A stretch of DNA of 64,000 nt, from positions 45,067 through 109,066 of the forward strand of contig RDEW01000045.1 in assembly GCA_011109175.1 (NCBI GenBank). The letters are read 5' to 3'. Numbering within the stretch: the stretch's first letter is position 1; the number at the start of each line of letters is the position of its first letter. Below are positions 33,850-45,769 of this stretch, piece by piece. The stretch is from Dicyema japonicum (taxonomy: Eukaryota > Dicyemida > Rhombozoa > Dicyemidae). The position numbers and the translations under genes were made by a program. Under the pieces are notes generated by a model. That model worked only from the letters and a program-made list of their open reading frames with translations, did no database searches and was not told the DNA's origin.

Positions 33850-35160
33850 ACACGAAAATTGCAATCTAAATGACTTCTCTCTTTTAACGTTCAATGTCAG
33901 AGGACTCTCTAGTATGGAAAAGAAAAGAACTTTGTGAAGACCTTTCAAAATATAAGATATAATCGGATGTCTCCAAGAGACAAAAATATCGAAGGAGTTT
34001 GAAGAACAACACGGAAAGTTTCAGTTAATCTTTTTCTCTTGGGGATCAAAACAATACGGACTTGGATTCGCTGTGAGAAAGGACCTAGTTGGCGCATATA
34101 CCGTTACTGACTATCAATGAAAGGATTGGAATTTTACAAATGACATTGGACAATCATAATTTTCCGAAGCGAATCACTATAGAAGAAGCATTCATAGGAA
34201 GACATCGAAGGGGGAAAAGAACATTGCAGGAACCTTGTTAGCCAGCTTTTGTAAACAAATAACCTATTCCTTTGTAACACGGCCTTTATGCACTCGGCAA
34301 GACACAGGACAACTTGGTCAGGCAATTGAACTAAGTTTAACGGAAGCATTGCGAAAATCTACAATCAAATAGACTACATTATTTGGAGACAAAAAGACCG
34401 CAAAAATTGTCACTGATACCCGTGCTTATGGAGGGTCTATAATTGACAGCGATCACACGATGGTTATTGCCAAATGTCCTCAAAAAACTTATGGGTTTTG
34501 CAGTGAATGAAAAGAAAGTGCAATGGACACACGGAACTGCGTGGGAAGGGATGCGTTAGACCATCTAAAGAACAATACTATCAAGGTAGAGGAATTTAGA
34601 AAATACCTGGATGTGGGATTGGAAGAAATATCAGTAGATTTGGCACCCCAGATAGCGTGGACCTTGGTCAAACAGAAGATCATGATTGCTTGATATATAT
34701 CTAAAAGAGGACTACGTAACTCACGTCGGATATTAAAGAAAGAATCAATAACAAAAATAGAGAAAATCGAAAGCCTTGAAGACAATAGCAATAGCGGGCC
34801 GAGGAGCATTGGCGCATATCAAAAAGACTAGAATCTCTTCTCGGTGACACCGAAGATATAACACGAAGGAAGACACTAACTAATGTCGATTTCAACAAAA
34901 TGAAGAAGACCTGGCTTCTGCACAAAGGGCTTGAGTCTAAAACTCAAATGAGACTATACAATACCCTAGTGAGGTTAATCCTATTATATAATGCCGGTAC
35001 ATGGGCATGTACAGGGTAGGAACTCGAAAAGTTAAATTCTTTTCACAGAAATCATCTCCGAGCACTTTTATTTCAAAATGCCGTCCGAAATCTTATACAA
35101 GATAACAGGAACTGTGGCAACATCATGTGACAATACTGAGAACCTTGACTAATCTTGTTT
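33850..35160 (+). mobile_element. Non-LTR retrotransposon, endonuclease plus C-terminus, RT deleted
   Basis: The plus strand starts with an APE endonuclease trace (LLTFNVRGLSS, CLQETKISKEFEEQHGKF, YGLGFAVRKDL). It runs through a linker and then at about 34820 jumps to the post-RT C-terminal block (TRRKTLTNV, FNKMKKTWLLHKGL, LYNTGTWA-like) seen at 10600-10900. The RT core is missing between these, so this is an internally deleted copy with many stops. Confidence 0.75.
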
Positions 35161-35229
35161 TGTTTATGTTCATTAAAAAGAACTGCTGTTCACATAGATA
35201 TGTACTCCAAACATGGACAAAATCTTCGC

Positions 35230-36000
35230 AGCTAGGGCTGTTAAGTTGGGATACATCGGCAAGAGATATATATATAAAAGCTGCCTAAGCCCACCATGGT
35301 AAATTTATTTTTCAGATCTGAGTCACATTTCAAATCAATTATTTCCAGTTGGCTGGAAGATTTAACTTTTCTCTGAATTGAGCAACAACGCCAGTTTTTT
35401 CCCCAATCATTGATGGAGCACCATCTGTAGAACACTAACAGCACGTGCCCATTCCACTCCAAAGTTTTCAAACTCTGACGAGCGATTTGATTATTACATT
35501 TGCCGTAGTGGTGTCCATTATAGGTATCAAATCAAGGAACCCCTCTGTGACCGTCAAATTCTCGTCCGCACCACGAATGAATATGGCTAACTGAACCACA
35601 TCCATAATGTCAGTGCTCTCGTCAGTAGCAATAGAAAATGCAATGAATCAACTAATTTTTGACTTGAGTTGATTATGCAAATCTGTGGAAAGATCCGAAA
35701 TCCTATTCACCACAGTGTTTCTTGTAAGGCTAATGCTCGCGAAATCAGGTCGATTAGCAGGGCATATGATTTCAGTAGCTTTCATAATACATGTTTTTAC
35801 ACATCACCATCGTTTTGATGATAACGCTATTTCCCGAGAAATTTGGCAAAAGCAGGCATGCAAGCAATGCATCGTACTTATCTTTTCTCGTTTTTCCCAT
35901 CAAGTTATTGTATTCTTGAGCATGGTGGGTTTCGTAGTGTCGTCGAATGTTATATTCTTTGACCACTGCATTTGCACAAGAACAGAAAAACAATTAAAAA
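35230..36000 (-). pseudogene. hAT transposase, GTF2IRD2/ZBED-like, broken
   Basis: The minus strand first encodes a BED-like finger (NIRRHYETHHAQEYNNL) and KTRKDKYDALLA. The RNase H-fold region follows: ISLTRNTVVNRISDLSTDLH, AFSIATDESTDIMDVVQLAI, FIRGADENLTVTEGFLDLIP, TTTANVI and a DGAPSMIG-type trace near 35410. Frameshifts separate the blocks and the dimerisation domain is absent. It is a dead DNA transposon, not a domesticated gene. Confidence 0.8.
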
Positions 36001-36024
36001 TTAATTATTTTATTTAAATGAAAT

Positions 36025-36375
36025 AATAACATTTATTAGTGACCAAGCAAGACATAGTTATGTGAGATTAGGTTATTAAAAATCCTGTCATTAGGCCTTG
36101 ATTTTTACGCAGTTTTACCCCATCTAGCTTCTAAGCTTCGCTGATCAAACGTGTCATCCACTTTGGTCCTCAGGAGATAACCGTCTATATATAGCACTAC
36201 AACGCTCCTTACTGAGTTGATCAGTGTTTTCTATTCTAGTGCTTTTCACCTCTTTAAAAAAGTCCCAGCTTGATTATCCAGAAGGTTGATTATTGTCTCT
36301 CTATTGGTAGAAAAATGCCATCACATCCTTATATGAGAGAGGGCAGAATAATTTTTTCAAAAATAAAGATAAACG
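36025..36375. repeat. Dispersed 350-bp repeat, copy 2
   Basis: Second copy of 27500-27870. It lies immediately next to the N-terminal side of the hAT remnant and may be the element's 5' untranslated or first coding part. The other copy lacks an adjacent transposase. Confidence 0.7.
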
Positions 36376-36719
36376 TCTCCTTCAAATCGAGTTTCCATAG
36401 ACACATGCTTTGTAAATTTTTGTTCTTCATTCTGACATCTTCAAAATAATTTCCTCTGCATTCTTCTTTTATTGTGAGTAAGAACTCTTCTGACAAACCT
36501 GTCCCCAATTTTGAATATCGTTATATCATTTTTCCACAGCCTCTTTTTTAACATCATTTCCTTGCGAGATTGAAAAACTGGACAGTCTTATGTTAAATTT
36601 ATTGAACCTTAATAAATGCCTGACATCACTTCGGAAGTGAAGAATCTCTTGGGGGACGACAACTTTATAGAAATTAGTGTAACGTAAACTGCACTTTACA
36701 AGGAATAATTTCCATAATT

Positions 36720-37165
36720 AACATATTCGGAACCTCCATCTTGTTCATGTACTAATAATACCTTCGGCCTGTTGTGTCTGATAATCTGACGGATGATGTT
36801 ATAGAACAAATTGTAGAAGTTATGGAAAGTTCGGAAAGCAACGATAATGAAGAAATTTTTTATAATGATATGCAAAATAAAAGGATGACGATCAAAGAAT
36901 TAGTAAAAAAATTAATGAAATTTAAGAATCAGTTCTAGATATTGCTCCAAGTTCGTTAAAGGATTTTTACTGCGTCAGATAAAATTTATTCAGTAGTTTG
37001 AAGAAAACTATGGATATGGAAATAGAATTGATAATTATTTTTCAATTAATAATGATTTTAAAGACTTTCTTGCATTAATTAAATTATTAAATTTATATTG
37101 GTGTTAATTTTTTGATAGAACCTCAGTTTTTGGAACACTGTTCCAAATCGAGGTCCGACTTTACG
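36720..37165 (+). mobile_element. pogo-type transposon remnant
   Basis: The plus strand encodes an acidic pogo-like tail (DDVIEQIVEVMESSESND) and a C-terminal NRIDNYFSIN, comparable to TDYF at the end of the 23040-24280 element. The right end has an inverted-repeat-like GTTCCAAATCGAGGTC. A 14-base TTGTTCATGTACTA flanks the remnant on both sides (36742 and 37177). Only the C-terminal part survives. Confidence 0.5.
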
Positions 37166-37179
37166 TACCCCCCCACCTT

Positions 37180-38070
37180 GTTCATGTACTATAACTATGC
37201 TATTCCTGACCTATATTCAAAATCTATTTTGGAAAACATTTTCATCAGTGGAAATATGTATCGAAAAACCCAATTTGGTTATCAAGTCAATCATCTGACA
37301 CAAGATGGAGACTACTACTTTAACAGATAGGTTCATTGAGATCATGAACGACCCATCAAATAATACGAGAAAACCCAACAGGATTACCAGGAGTCTCTTG
37401 GCGTTGAATCTACAAATGTTCCAACTGAAGTCTCTACAGATCAACTATCGACAGCCTGCTTAAGAATCTATACTAGGTGGTTTCTCCTCCCTCGACAAAT
37501 GGTGGCCTTTATGAACTAGACTGTCCAGGAGGAAGGGAGATTTCAGTACCAAATGTTATATTAACGCTGACAGAGCATAGAAAGATTTCTTTATGTAAAA
37601 AAGAAGTCGCCTTAAAAGGATTACCATCAACGAAAGAAATACAACACAAAGTTCAAATCCCGAACCAAGAGATAAAAGACAAAGAATTTAAACTCTAGAG
37701 GATGAGTGTCAAAACTCCCCGGATTCGACAATATTGGAGCGGACGGTGTCATTAAAATGAGACCACCAGATAAAACAAATGAATTTCCGTCAATTTCGTA
37801 AATTTTACAAACCGCAGTTATAAGGGTTATACGTGGTCAGAAGACGCTCATAAGATTAAACTTTACACTCGTTCTTATATACGAACGTTCCAAGAACAAC
37901 GATACTGTCTTACAAGGTGCGTGATTCTGCTTGTTTTTGGCGCACTGCGCGCTTATCTCCAAAACATGATGCTTAAATTGTTTCATTTATTGACGATAAT
38001 TTTAACAAATTTAAAAACTGTAATAAATTGTATCATGTGGAATCGTGCCGGTTATTATTTTGTTTTTATA
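37180..38070. other. Intergenic, no supported gene
   Basis: A 73-codon plus-strand frame (37477-37698) is open, but it has no recognisable domain and no clear start context. Nothing else was seen. Confidence 0.35.
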
Positions 38071-38079
38071 AAGCACTTA

Positions 38080-38480
38080 GTCGGTGTAGGAGTGAATCTT
38101 ATGAGGCAAGAATGTATGTTGGTGTAGGAGACAACTCTCATCACAGTTTTGTGGCATGTCGTTTATGTGGAGATAGAAGAGTTGGAGTGACAGTGGGGAA
38201 CCTTGATGGACTCTAGTTGGAAGGTAGAGAGGTCTTGATTTGAAGTGTTTGTAGAGTACATGTGCTCGTCTTCTATTTATGAAGTTTTCAAGCCAAAACA
38301 TCAAGTTTGGATGGGTGGATGTTCGTTTCAAATATCTTCTTTGCAAAAAGTTCCTATAGACTGAGTCAAATACTTTTGTGATCTCAACGGATATAAGTAC
38401 TGTTTTTTATGAAGTTTGGGAGTAAAATGCTTCCGTAATGACTTTTCTTAAAGTTTTAAGGTGTGTTGTGGTCGAATATT
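38080..38480 (-). mobile_element. Family A RT fragment
   Basis: The minus strand encodes LMFWLENFINRRRAHVL and TRVHQGSPLSLQLFYLHIND, the same RT boxes as 766-1074. The ADD block is lost. The upstream part (38320-38480) matches 39450-39620. Confidence 0.75.
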
Positions 38481-38664
38481 GATGAGCGCAAGTGCACTGT
38501 CAATTTTAGCAATTTCCTTGTTTATGAGGGTTAATTTAGAAAGGGTATAATGTCCAAGGTGATTAGAATGTCGTCCAAGATTGACAGGAATAGATAAAAT
38601 TGTCATTGAATAGTTCTGTACCAATAATTTGGTATGAGCGAAGGATATTTTCCCATATTACACT

Positions 38665-39620
38665 ACGATCAGTAGGTCAAAGAGAAAGAAATAAATGTTC
38701 TCAACTACTCAATTGATCCCAGACCGACAAAGGAGATGACGAGTCAGACGGGATGAGAATCCTGTACTGCTCTTCCCATCGGACATTGTATTTGCTCAAA
38801 CTTGTTACATGTTTTGTAGATATTTCGATATTATATGAAACAGGAGAGTTTCAATGACGAGGAGCGTGGAATCTGCATTGCCCACAAAGGACTTGCATAC
38901 GTCATCGTAGGTCAAATAAATTGTTTATAAACTGTAGAAAGGCTCCTAGTTTTGCTTTAAGGGTTTTTGATAGCAGTTTTAAAATTCTCATTTTTTTTCA
39001 TAGCAAAAGTTACTTTGTTCTATCATGTCGAATAAAAGAGTCCCTTATCAAAGGTGACCCCAGAATCCTCGGTGTTTTGTTAATGAATAGCCTCATTTTT
39101 ATAAGGATTTTTTGGTTCGATATAGAGCTAGCTGTCTATTTGTACCTAGTTATCAGCATGACAGATGACTTTGTTAATTATGTGTCGCGCCTCCTTCGAG
39201 AGCCATAGTTCCAGCTTGTCAAGTATTTTGGGCATCTGTGTCGCTGATTCGTAGCTTCTGTCCTGAGGCAAGAATTATATCGTTGTCGTAGGATATAATT
39301 TTTTGAAGCTAAAATGATACATCGGAGTAAAAAGTAATTCTCATTACAGTCTTGTGGCATGTCGTTTATGTAGAAGTTTAAGAGTTTCGAGATCTTGATT
39401 TGAAGTGTTTTAGAGTACATTTGCTTGTTTTCCATTTAGGAAGTTCCAAGCCAAAACTTCAAGTTCGCGTTTCAAATATCTTCTTTGTAGGGAGTTCATG
39501 CGGACTGAGTCCAATACTTTCGTGATGTCCACGATATGAGTACTATCCTAGGTACTACTGTTTTTTTATCGGTTAAATTCTTCTGCAATGAATTTTGTCA
39601 AAGTTTTGAAATGTGTCGTG
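38665..39620 (-). mobile_element. Family A retrotransposon, 3' half
   Basis: A second family A copy in the same orientation. Its 3' terminus at 38665-38760 matches 118-200, the body at 38760-39130 matches 200-690, and a frame near 39370-39435 reads FYINDMPQDCNENYFLL. Together with 38080-38480 it gives two partial copies in tandem. Confidence 0.75.
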
Positions 39621-40199
39621 ATCCGTTCTTCTTTGCTCTGGGAATTTTGAATTAACTTCCAACAACTCACCTGAATCAGCCTCGGAAAAGCCTAAAGAAT
39701 GAATACGAATATCTCGATGGACAGTTCATTTTTGAACCAGTCGCCGTCGAAACATCAAGACTCATAAGAAGCAGATCACTGACACAGTTGAACCATTTTT
39801 TTAATAATCCAAATCACCAACAGTTAATTAAAAAAATTAATCAATTACGTGATTCCGACAACTCTGAAGAACCTCCTCAACTTTTCCCGATGTTGGAGTT
39901 TTGATCGAGTACAGCTACGGATTGGGTGGGGGCAGTGTTTCCCATATATTCCTCCGGCGTGATGTATTTTCTATTTTTGCTTTTAGGAGGTGGAATGGTC
40001 TTTTGGTGTAGGCACTTCAGTTTTCGAAGGCTACGAAACCCTTTCCATTTTCGCGGATAAGATGGTCGAGAGTGGAGGTGATAATTCTTCCAGTTTTGCC
40101 AAGTTTGTTATTGACGTAGCCGCCTGGCGTAGACAGACTTCGATGTTCAGACAGTTTGTACATGAGAGGTTTATTCCCCATGAAGCCCAGGCATAGGTC

Positions 40200-41285
40200 G
40201 GCTCAAAAAATTGTTTGTATAAGGATCCAAGGGGTAGAAAAGGATTCTTTATTAGACCTCAAATATCAATTTGATCAGTCCAATTTTCCACTGGAAGGTC
40301 CCAATGGTCTTTTCAATATGGGGGAAACACATATGGGTATCGAATTGATACCAAAATCTTTGGATTCTTTGTGAAAAGGATCTGTTTCGAGTATTTAACA
40401 AAGTAAGCAGAGTGGACGATGACTTCTCAGAGGAACGTCCAGAAGATTGTGTTTTAGCCAGTTTTGCATTTTTTCAAGGAGTTCTTGGGTTTTCTTTGTT
40501 GTACGTATCACATTTGATCGCTTGCACCAATGAGCAGATCGTCTGCATTTGCAAAGACAATTGTATATTTGGCTTCCAGATTAGGCAAGTCGGACAGGAA
40601 CAGGTTGAAAAGGCTCGGGAACTCCATGTGGTAAAAGTCTTGAGACCAAACTGGATCCATTCATACAGACCCGTCCTCTTCTTCCGCTGAGAAAGTTGGA
40701 AAGCCACAGTTTATGTTGGAATAGAGTGGTAAACCAAATATTTTTTGGGTAAGGATCTTTCTGGAGACTGAGTTGAATGCTTTCTGAAGGTCGAGAGCGC
40801 ACATGACTGATTTGAAGTGTGGTTTAGTGTCAGATCTTTCAATGATGAACTGGTTATGAGGTAAGGTGTGTCGAATTCGAGTGGTTGCTCCTGAAACCAT
40901 GTTTTAGGTGAGTAAGAGCAGGAGTGATCAAACTTAGAATGAGCTCTTCAAAGACCTTCGAGGTCGAGCATAGTCGGAAGATGGGTTTATAGGAGAAGGA
41001 TGCGTTTCTTCGGTCTGCCCGGCTTGAGAATCGGGCGCATATGGGAATGTTTCCAGATATTTGGTATTTGATTTTGGTCAACGGAATAGTTAAAAATGTT
41101 CGTGATCGCTTCGATTCTGATGGGACCCAGGAGTTTTAACATGATTGCTGGAATCCGGTCCGGTCCACAGAATAGGGATGGTTTTGTATTGGAAATCTCC
41201 GTCGCAACTTAGAGAAAGAGCTGGCTCATGAAGGCATTTCCTTAAAGATCGTCTGGGGAAATGCATTCTCAATTATGAGAGCAGC
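40200..41285 (-). mobile_element. Non-LTR retrotransposon RT region, family C
   Basis: The minus strand reads an AALIIENA linker near 41270, PIFRLCSTSKVFEELIL and KHGFRSNHSNSTHL near 40870-40970, LDLQKAFNSVSRKIL near 40790, KLWLSNFLSGRRGRV near 40690, then a degraded GVPxxF...LF block. The part from 40570 to 40200 covers the ADD-distal region with stops. Confidence 0.8.
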
Positions 41286-41289
41286 TACT

Positions 41290-41770
41290 GAAAGGAACTT
41301 CTAGTTGTTGTTAATATTTTTTAAATAAAACATTTTATCGTCAATTCTCTAAAACAATCGCGGGGTTCAGAGAAAATGAGACGGAAAATTTATGTAATTT
41401 TCAACAGTAAAGTTCTAAAAATTCTCAACGGGAAAGAAGTTAACAGACAAATTAAGCATATAAAGTTCCCATAGTCAAGAAATGAATCCTTTCAGAACCA
41501 AAGGTAAGAGGAAACAACAAGAACCCTCTAATGAGTGAAGTGGAGATAAACAAATGATCTTTTTTGGTTCCACCAATCTTCACTTAAAGAAACGCTATTA
41601 TAACAAGGTTAGAAAAAAACAAAGCTAAGGAAGAGAACCTTTGATACACTCAATCAGATTTCTACTGCTAACTTATCTCCCTGTGTTCCTGAGGACAATA
41701 AAATAAGAGCATTTTTGCAAACAAATCAAACAAAAACGAGGACATTTCAAAATTTTAAACAAAAATCAGA
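41290..41770. other. 3' flank of the eL13 gene, no feature seen
   Basis: Non-coding sequence between a retrotransposon and the eL13 stop codon. No open frame of interest. Confidence 0.35.
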
Positions 41771-41773
41771 GAA

Positions 41774-42413
41774 TTAGTTACCAGGAGGTTCAGGCTTCTT
41801 CTTTCTACGTTTGAAAGAAAAGTCCCGACGAAGTGCCTTATAGGCATCAAACTTGCTCTCTGCCTCAGTAATGTCACGTGGGGCCTCACAAGCACTCTGT
41901 TTAATGGGGATAATGTCCTTGGGTACATTCGTGTTGATCTTCCCTTGGGCGTGAAGCTAGACAAGTCAGCCACACAAATACAGCTTTTATGTTGACATTC
42001 TTGGCCTTGTTGCTAACTACCACCATGGACAAGTACTCCTTCAACCGATTCACATTGGCTGTGAGACCCTCCACGGATTTATTCCTCCGTCGGTAATCAA
42101 CGGCGATCCCGATTGTGGGAGCGTAGTATTTGTGGATGCCAACAGCCTGCGGTGATCAGAAAATCAAGTACCCTGAGCTCCTGAAGGCTAAATCCTCGGC
42201 CTTTTCTGACACGGAAGTTGTACCTCCTTGTGGGACAACGTACCACCGGATGGAGAGAGGCAGTCGGCTGCAGAGGATTCTTCGATTTCTTCTCGGCCCT
42301 AAGACGCCTTCTTCGAATCTTCTTCATTGGTTGATCAAAGCATGTCTTTATTCTCCTGGTCCAGTGCTTACGCCTATGATCATTTGGTAAAGGTTGGTTC
42401 CAGCAAAAGGCAT
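41774..42413 (-). CDS. RPL13: 60S ribosomal protein L13 (eL13)
   Basis: Structural protein of the large cytosolic ribosomal subunit. In family order: [101 protein letters not shown], and a C-terminal [20 protein letters not shown]. Two 25-nt introns fit at 42147-42171 and 41957-41981. The ATG at 42413 (MPFAGTNL) joins the frame only if one T is added at the run 42389-42391. Loss of frame in such an essential gene is strong evidence for a base-calling error. Length is slightly below the human protein, mainly at the C-terminus. Confidence 0.95.
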
Positions 42414-42419
42414 TCTCTA

Positions 42420-42890
42420 ATTCTGCTTTTAAATTAAATCACTCAACAAGAATAGACTATAAACGTGATTATTTAAATTTAATATTTTTTAACAATTATT
42501 ATTTAATGTAAATATTACTTAATAATTTTAAAACTTTTCGCATTAAAATGATCAGGGATTTGTGTATTGGATTTTGTGACCAACTAACCATTAGGCTTGA
42601 TTACTGATACCTCACATCCCAGGATATTACGTTATGTTCTACCTCATCAATGGGACTATCGACTGGTATGGTTCCTCAAGAGACCACAACCATATTATTC
42701 TACGGTTCAAAGGTCAGACTTGTCCGTCTTTACAAAACGGTGCAATTTAAAAATTTTGCTAAGGCAAACTAGGCAAGCTTAACTAAGTAGACTAAGTATG
42801 TGAATTCTCACTTTGTCTTATTTAGATAATATCGTCATTTTTTATTGAAAAGTCTCTCTCCATGTGACCGCGGGTAGTCAACGAATATTT
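42420..42890. other. Upstream region of eL13
   Basis: AT-rich start, then unremarkable sequence up to a plus-strand retrotransposon trace. No promoter motif assigned. Confidence 0.35.
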
Positions 42891-42899
42891 TGTTGCCCT

Positions 42900-43290
42900 T
42901 CGCTGAATAAACTGTATGTGTCATCTTTAAAATCTACCTTCACTTTGTTCACGTCGGATCGTTGCTACAAGGATGTTCCCGAGGTCCAGCTGAGATATGT
43001 GTTTATAGCCTTTTCAAATAACTCTAAAAACTTTGGAGTGACTTATGAAAGTTGATGACCTTCACAAGGTATTTCGACAAATACTAACAAAAGGACTCCA
43101 GAAGTGGAATGTCTTCAAGGAAATTGTTGCAGAGCCCGCACCCAGTAGAAGGTTGCATATGTAAGCTATAGACAAACCATTATGCCTTCTATAGTATATG
43201 TCTGTGCTTCATGGAGGAATGCACTCTCTTTCGTCGTTGGACAAAATCAGCTCCTTACACGTTTACTGAGTCAAACAGAACTACGTTCGT
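42900..43290 (+). mobile_element. Non-LTR retrotransposon post-RT fragment
   Basis: The plus strand encodes STFTLFTSDRCYKDVPEVQL, KNFGVTYES and KILTKGLQKWNVFKEIV, equivalent to 10150-10435. Stops and frameshifts follow toward 43290. Confidence 0.65.
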
Positions 43291-43741
43291 AACTCCCTGT
43301 CGGAGTCGTTAATACAAAAGAATGGCCGCGGATAGCTCTCGTTCTGCCGAGAATAAGGAAATCCACTATGTTCATCATTATTACGTTCTGAAAATAAACG
43401 GTTCTTCTTCAGACATCGATCCACTATCGACTACTTACCTGGGCTTACGTAGAAATTATTGTTTGATCGTTCCACCTTACTGAAGGAATTCCTACAACTG
43501 GAAGGAGTGAATGTTTCTTTCCTTTACGCTAGTTCTGGATGGACTTGTGTGGTCTGTTTATGTGACCGTGGAAACTGGATATTAATTTTACAAATGTTGT
43601 AACACAGGAAATAAGATTTTTATAAAAATTTAAAAAATTTAACTTTATGGTTATGATTATGTAAAAAATACTAAAAAAGTAATAGTTGTGTGGTCATTTG
43701 GTCAGTGTTTTCAATTGGTTGCGCAGTCAATTGGTCTATAC

Positions 43742-43895
43742 ATTGGCTTTTTTCCTTGTGTAGATAAGAGATTAAGTGTATAGTCACGGTGGAAAGTGAA
43801 GCTAGGCAGTTTTCTTAAGTTTCCGATGTGTTATAATAGTGGTAATCTACCGTGTGGGAGTTGCCTATTGGTTGTGTAGTCAAAAATAACCTGTG
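43742..43895 (+). repeat. Direct repeat pair, copy 1
   Basis: About 130 bases (CTTTTTTCCTTGTGTAGATR through GTGGTAATCTACCGTGTGGG) recur at 45400-45530 in the same orientation with roughly 85% identity by eye. No coding content. Confidence 0.65.
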
Positions 43896-44129
43896 GTCTG
43901 TTAACATGATAATTAATATTCACAGTAAAACAGCATATGCTTCCAGTTGATGTTTGCAGCCACTTTATTTTCACTTCGAGTCTGAAAATTATAGTTTTAG
44001 TTAATAGTTTTTTATTTTACTTTCGTCAATTTATATAAATATGCCTCACTAATAATTAGTAATATTATCTTTGCACGTGGGCACTATACGTGAACTCACA
44101 ATATATTCTAGATGTTTTCAATTCTTAGT

Positions 44130-44285
44130 TAAAATCTAAACTTCTTAGTCCCGGTTCGAATCCCTCTGCTGTCCATTCGGCTGAAGGTTACACGCATCCA
44201 CGATGCTTTGGGGTTGACGAGTGATGCCGTCAACCGTGTCTAATCACTGCGAAACTGAATTTTCTTCAGGACTCGCACACTAAAA
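44130..44285 (+). mobile_element. tRNA-derived SINE, truncated copy
   Basis: Contains the box B-like GGTTCGAATCCC followed by TCTGCTGTCCATTCGGCTGA and a body with CCGTGTCTAATCACTGCGAA. This matches the reverse of 2930-3040 and resembles 61950-62050. The box A end is missing or diverged. Confidence 0.6.
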
Positions 44286-44289
44286 AAAG

Positions 44290-44880
44290 AAGAGAATGAG
44301 ATGTCAAGAACATTTTCAATCTCATGGATATTGATCTCCACAAAAACTTGGAAAATGTTATTCTCGAACAGATTAACCCTTCTCTCCAAGTTGTATCCTT
44401 CCAACGTCGGCTTGAGAATCGTCTCTGCACAACAACTAACAAAATTCATCAGAGTGCTTACAGTGCAAACCTCGCCATCTAAAGTCCCTTGTGTGCTCTA
44501 TTGACATACAGAAGACTTCTTACTCTGACCGAAGAAAATTATTTACAAGGAAGATCTCTTAGACATCCCACTCATTTGTTCGACGTCTTCCTTAATGATA
44601 TGCCTACACATGCCACTCTTCCTTAATGATATGCCTACACATGCCAGCGATGATACACCTGTTCTCCCATATACTTACGGCGTAGTCATCACAGAAAGAG
44701 ACCAATGTGATCACATTGAAACTGACTATTTACAAGATTTATTGACCAACTGAGAAGTTGGCTTATGAGGATCCTAGATCCGCAAATACCACGAACGTAC
44801 AGGAAGTGCATCGGATCTCGGGACGAAAACCTGGAATAGTTAGATGGTTCCTTAACGATATAGGATCACCTAACGGCCAT
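44290..44880 (+). mobile_element. Non-LTR RT fragment with internal 30-bp tandem duplication
   Basis: In shifting plus-strand frames: a Gln-rich finger trace, CAIDIQKTSYSDRRKLFTRK (palm), then NDMPTHASDDTPVLPYTYG, where the ADD motif is degraded. Exactly at NDMPTH the DNA is duplicated (CTTCCTTAATGATATGCCTA repeated with a 30-base period at 44588-44647). Confidence 0.65.
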
Positions 44881-45202
44881 GTTTCCCTCCAAATTTGTCA
44901 GTGAGTCTTAGTTTTAATAAATAAATAATTAATATATTTTAATTAAAATATATTATTTTTAAAGTAATAAATAATTATTCAGCACGTGCTTTTCTGGTTA
45001 CCATGTCTCGAAAAAGTATATATTTTGATTCTATTAGTAGAAAGCAAATGTACCTCATTTAAAGTATCAAAAATGATTAAGAAACGAGTATTTTGTGTTA
45101 TAATTATACCTAGGCTCGTCAGCATAGAAAAAAGTTGAAAAGGGATAGCAATAAACATCAAAAAGGTAAAGTCACAGCTAATAGTCCTCAGTCCGTCATA
45201 TT

Positions 45203-45373
45203 AAGGACCCCGGAGTTCCAGCACGTTTCCCAGCGAAAATGAAGGTCCTAGAAGAAGCCATGGCTGAAAAACGCCGAGTTGAGGCTCAAAAGATAGAAAA
45301 GAGAGAATTGAAAAAGAAAGGGACTATTCCCCCCATCCCTTATTCCGCTGATACCTCTCTGCAGTCTAATTGA
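45203..45373 (+). CDS. GNL3/nucleostemin-like N-terminal fragment
   Basis: An open plus-strand frame reads KDPGVPARFPAKMKVLEEAM and continues AEKRRVEAQKIEKRELKKKG before a stop at 45371. The KDPGxPxxFPxK motif followed by a basic coiled coil is the N-terminal region of GNL3/GNL3L-type nucleolar GTPases. A Lys-rich segment (KKLKRDSNKHQK) lies just upstream at 45127-45164 and could be joined by an intron ending at 45205, but frames do not match without correction. No GTPase domain follows. It may be a truncated copy or a small related protein. Confidence 0.45.
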   Translation, partial: KDPGVPARFPAKMKVLEEAMAEKRRVEAQKIEKRELKKKGTIPPIPYSADTSLQSN

Positions 45374-45399
45374 ACAATTTTTATTGTATTTACTATACA

Positions 45400-45530
45400 T
45401 TGACTTTTTTCCTTGTGTAGATGGGAGATTAAGTGCATAGTCACGGTAGAAAGTGAAGCTAGCGAGTTTCTTAAGTCTCCGATGTGTTTTAATAGTGGTA
45501 ATCTAACGTGTGGGAGTTGCCTAATAACTA
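45400..45530 (+). repeat. Direct repeat pair, copy 2
   Basis: Second copy of 43742-43895, directly downstream of the GNL3-like fragment. Confidence 0.65.
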
Positions 45531-45769
45531 GAAAAACGGGGGTACATGAGTCTCCATTTTGAGTCTTGGCTATTAAATGAGGTGAATTATCTGTCATGAG
45601 ACCTCGCGTGGATGATTGTTAGTAGTAATTTTTGAAGGTATACCTAATACAGTCAGATCTCATTTGGGGTGATTTTATCATTTTAATAATAATATTAATT
45701 TTCTTAAAATTTAATTCAAATTAAATCAGAAAAAATTAAATTATTCCACAGACCAATGGTAAAAATAGT

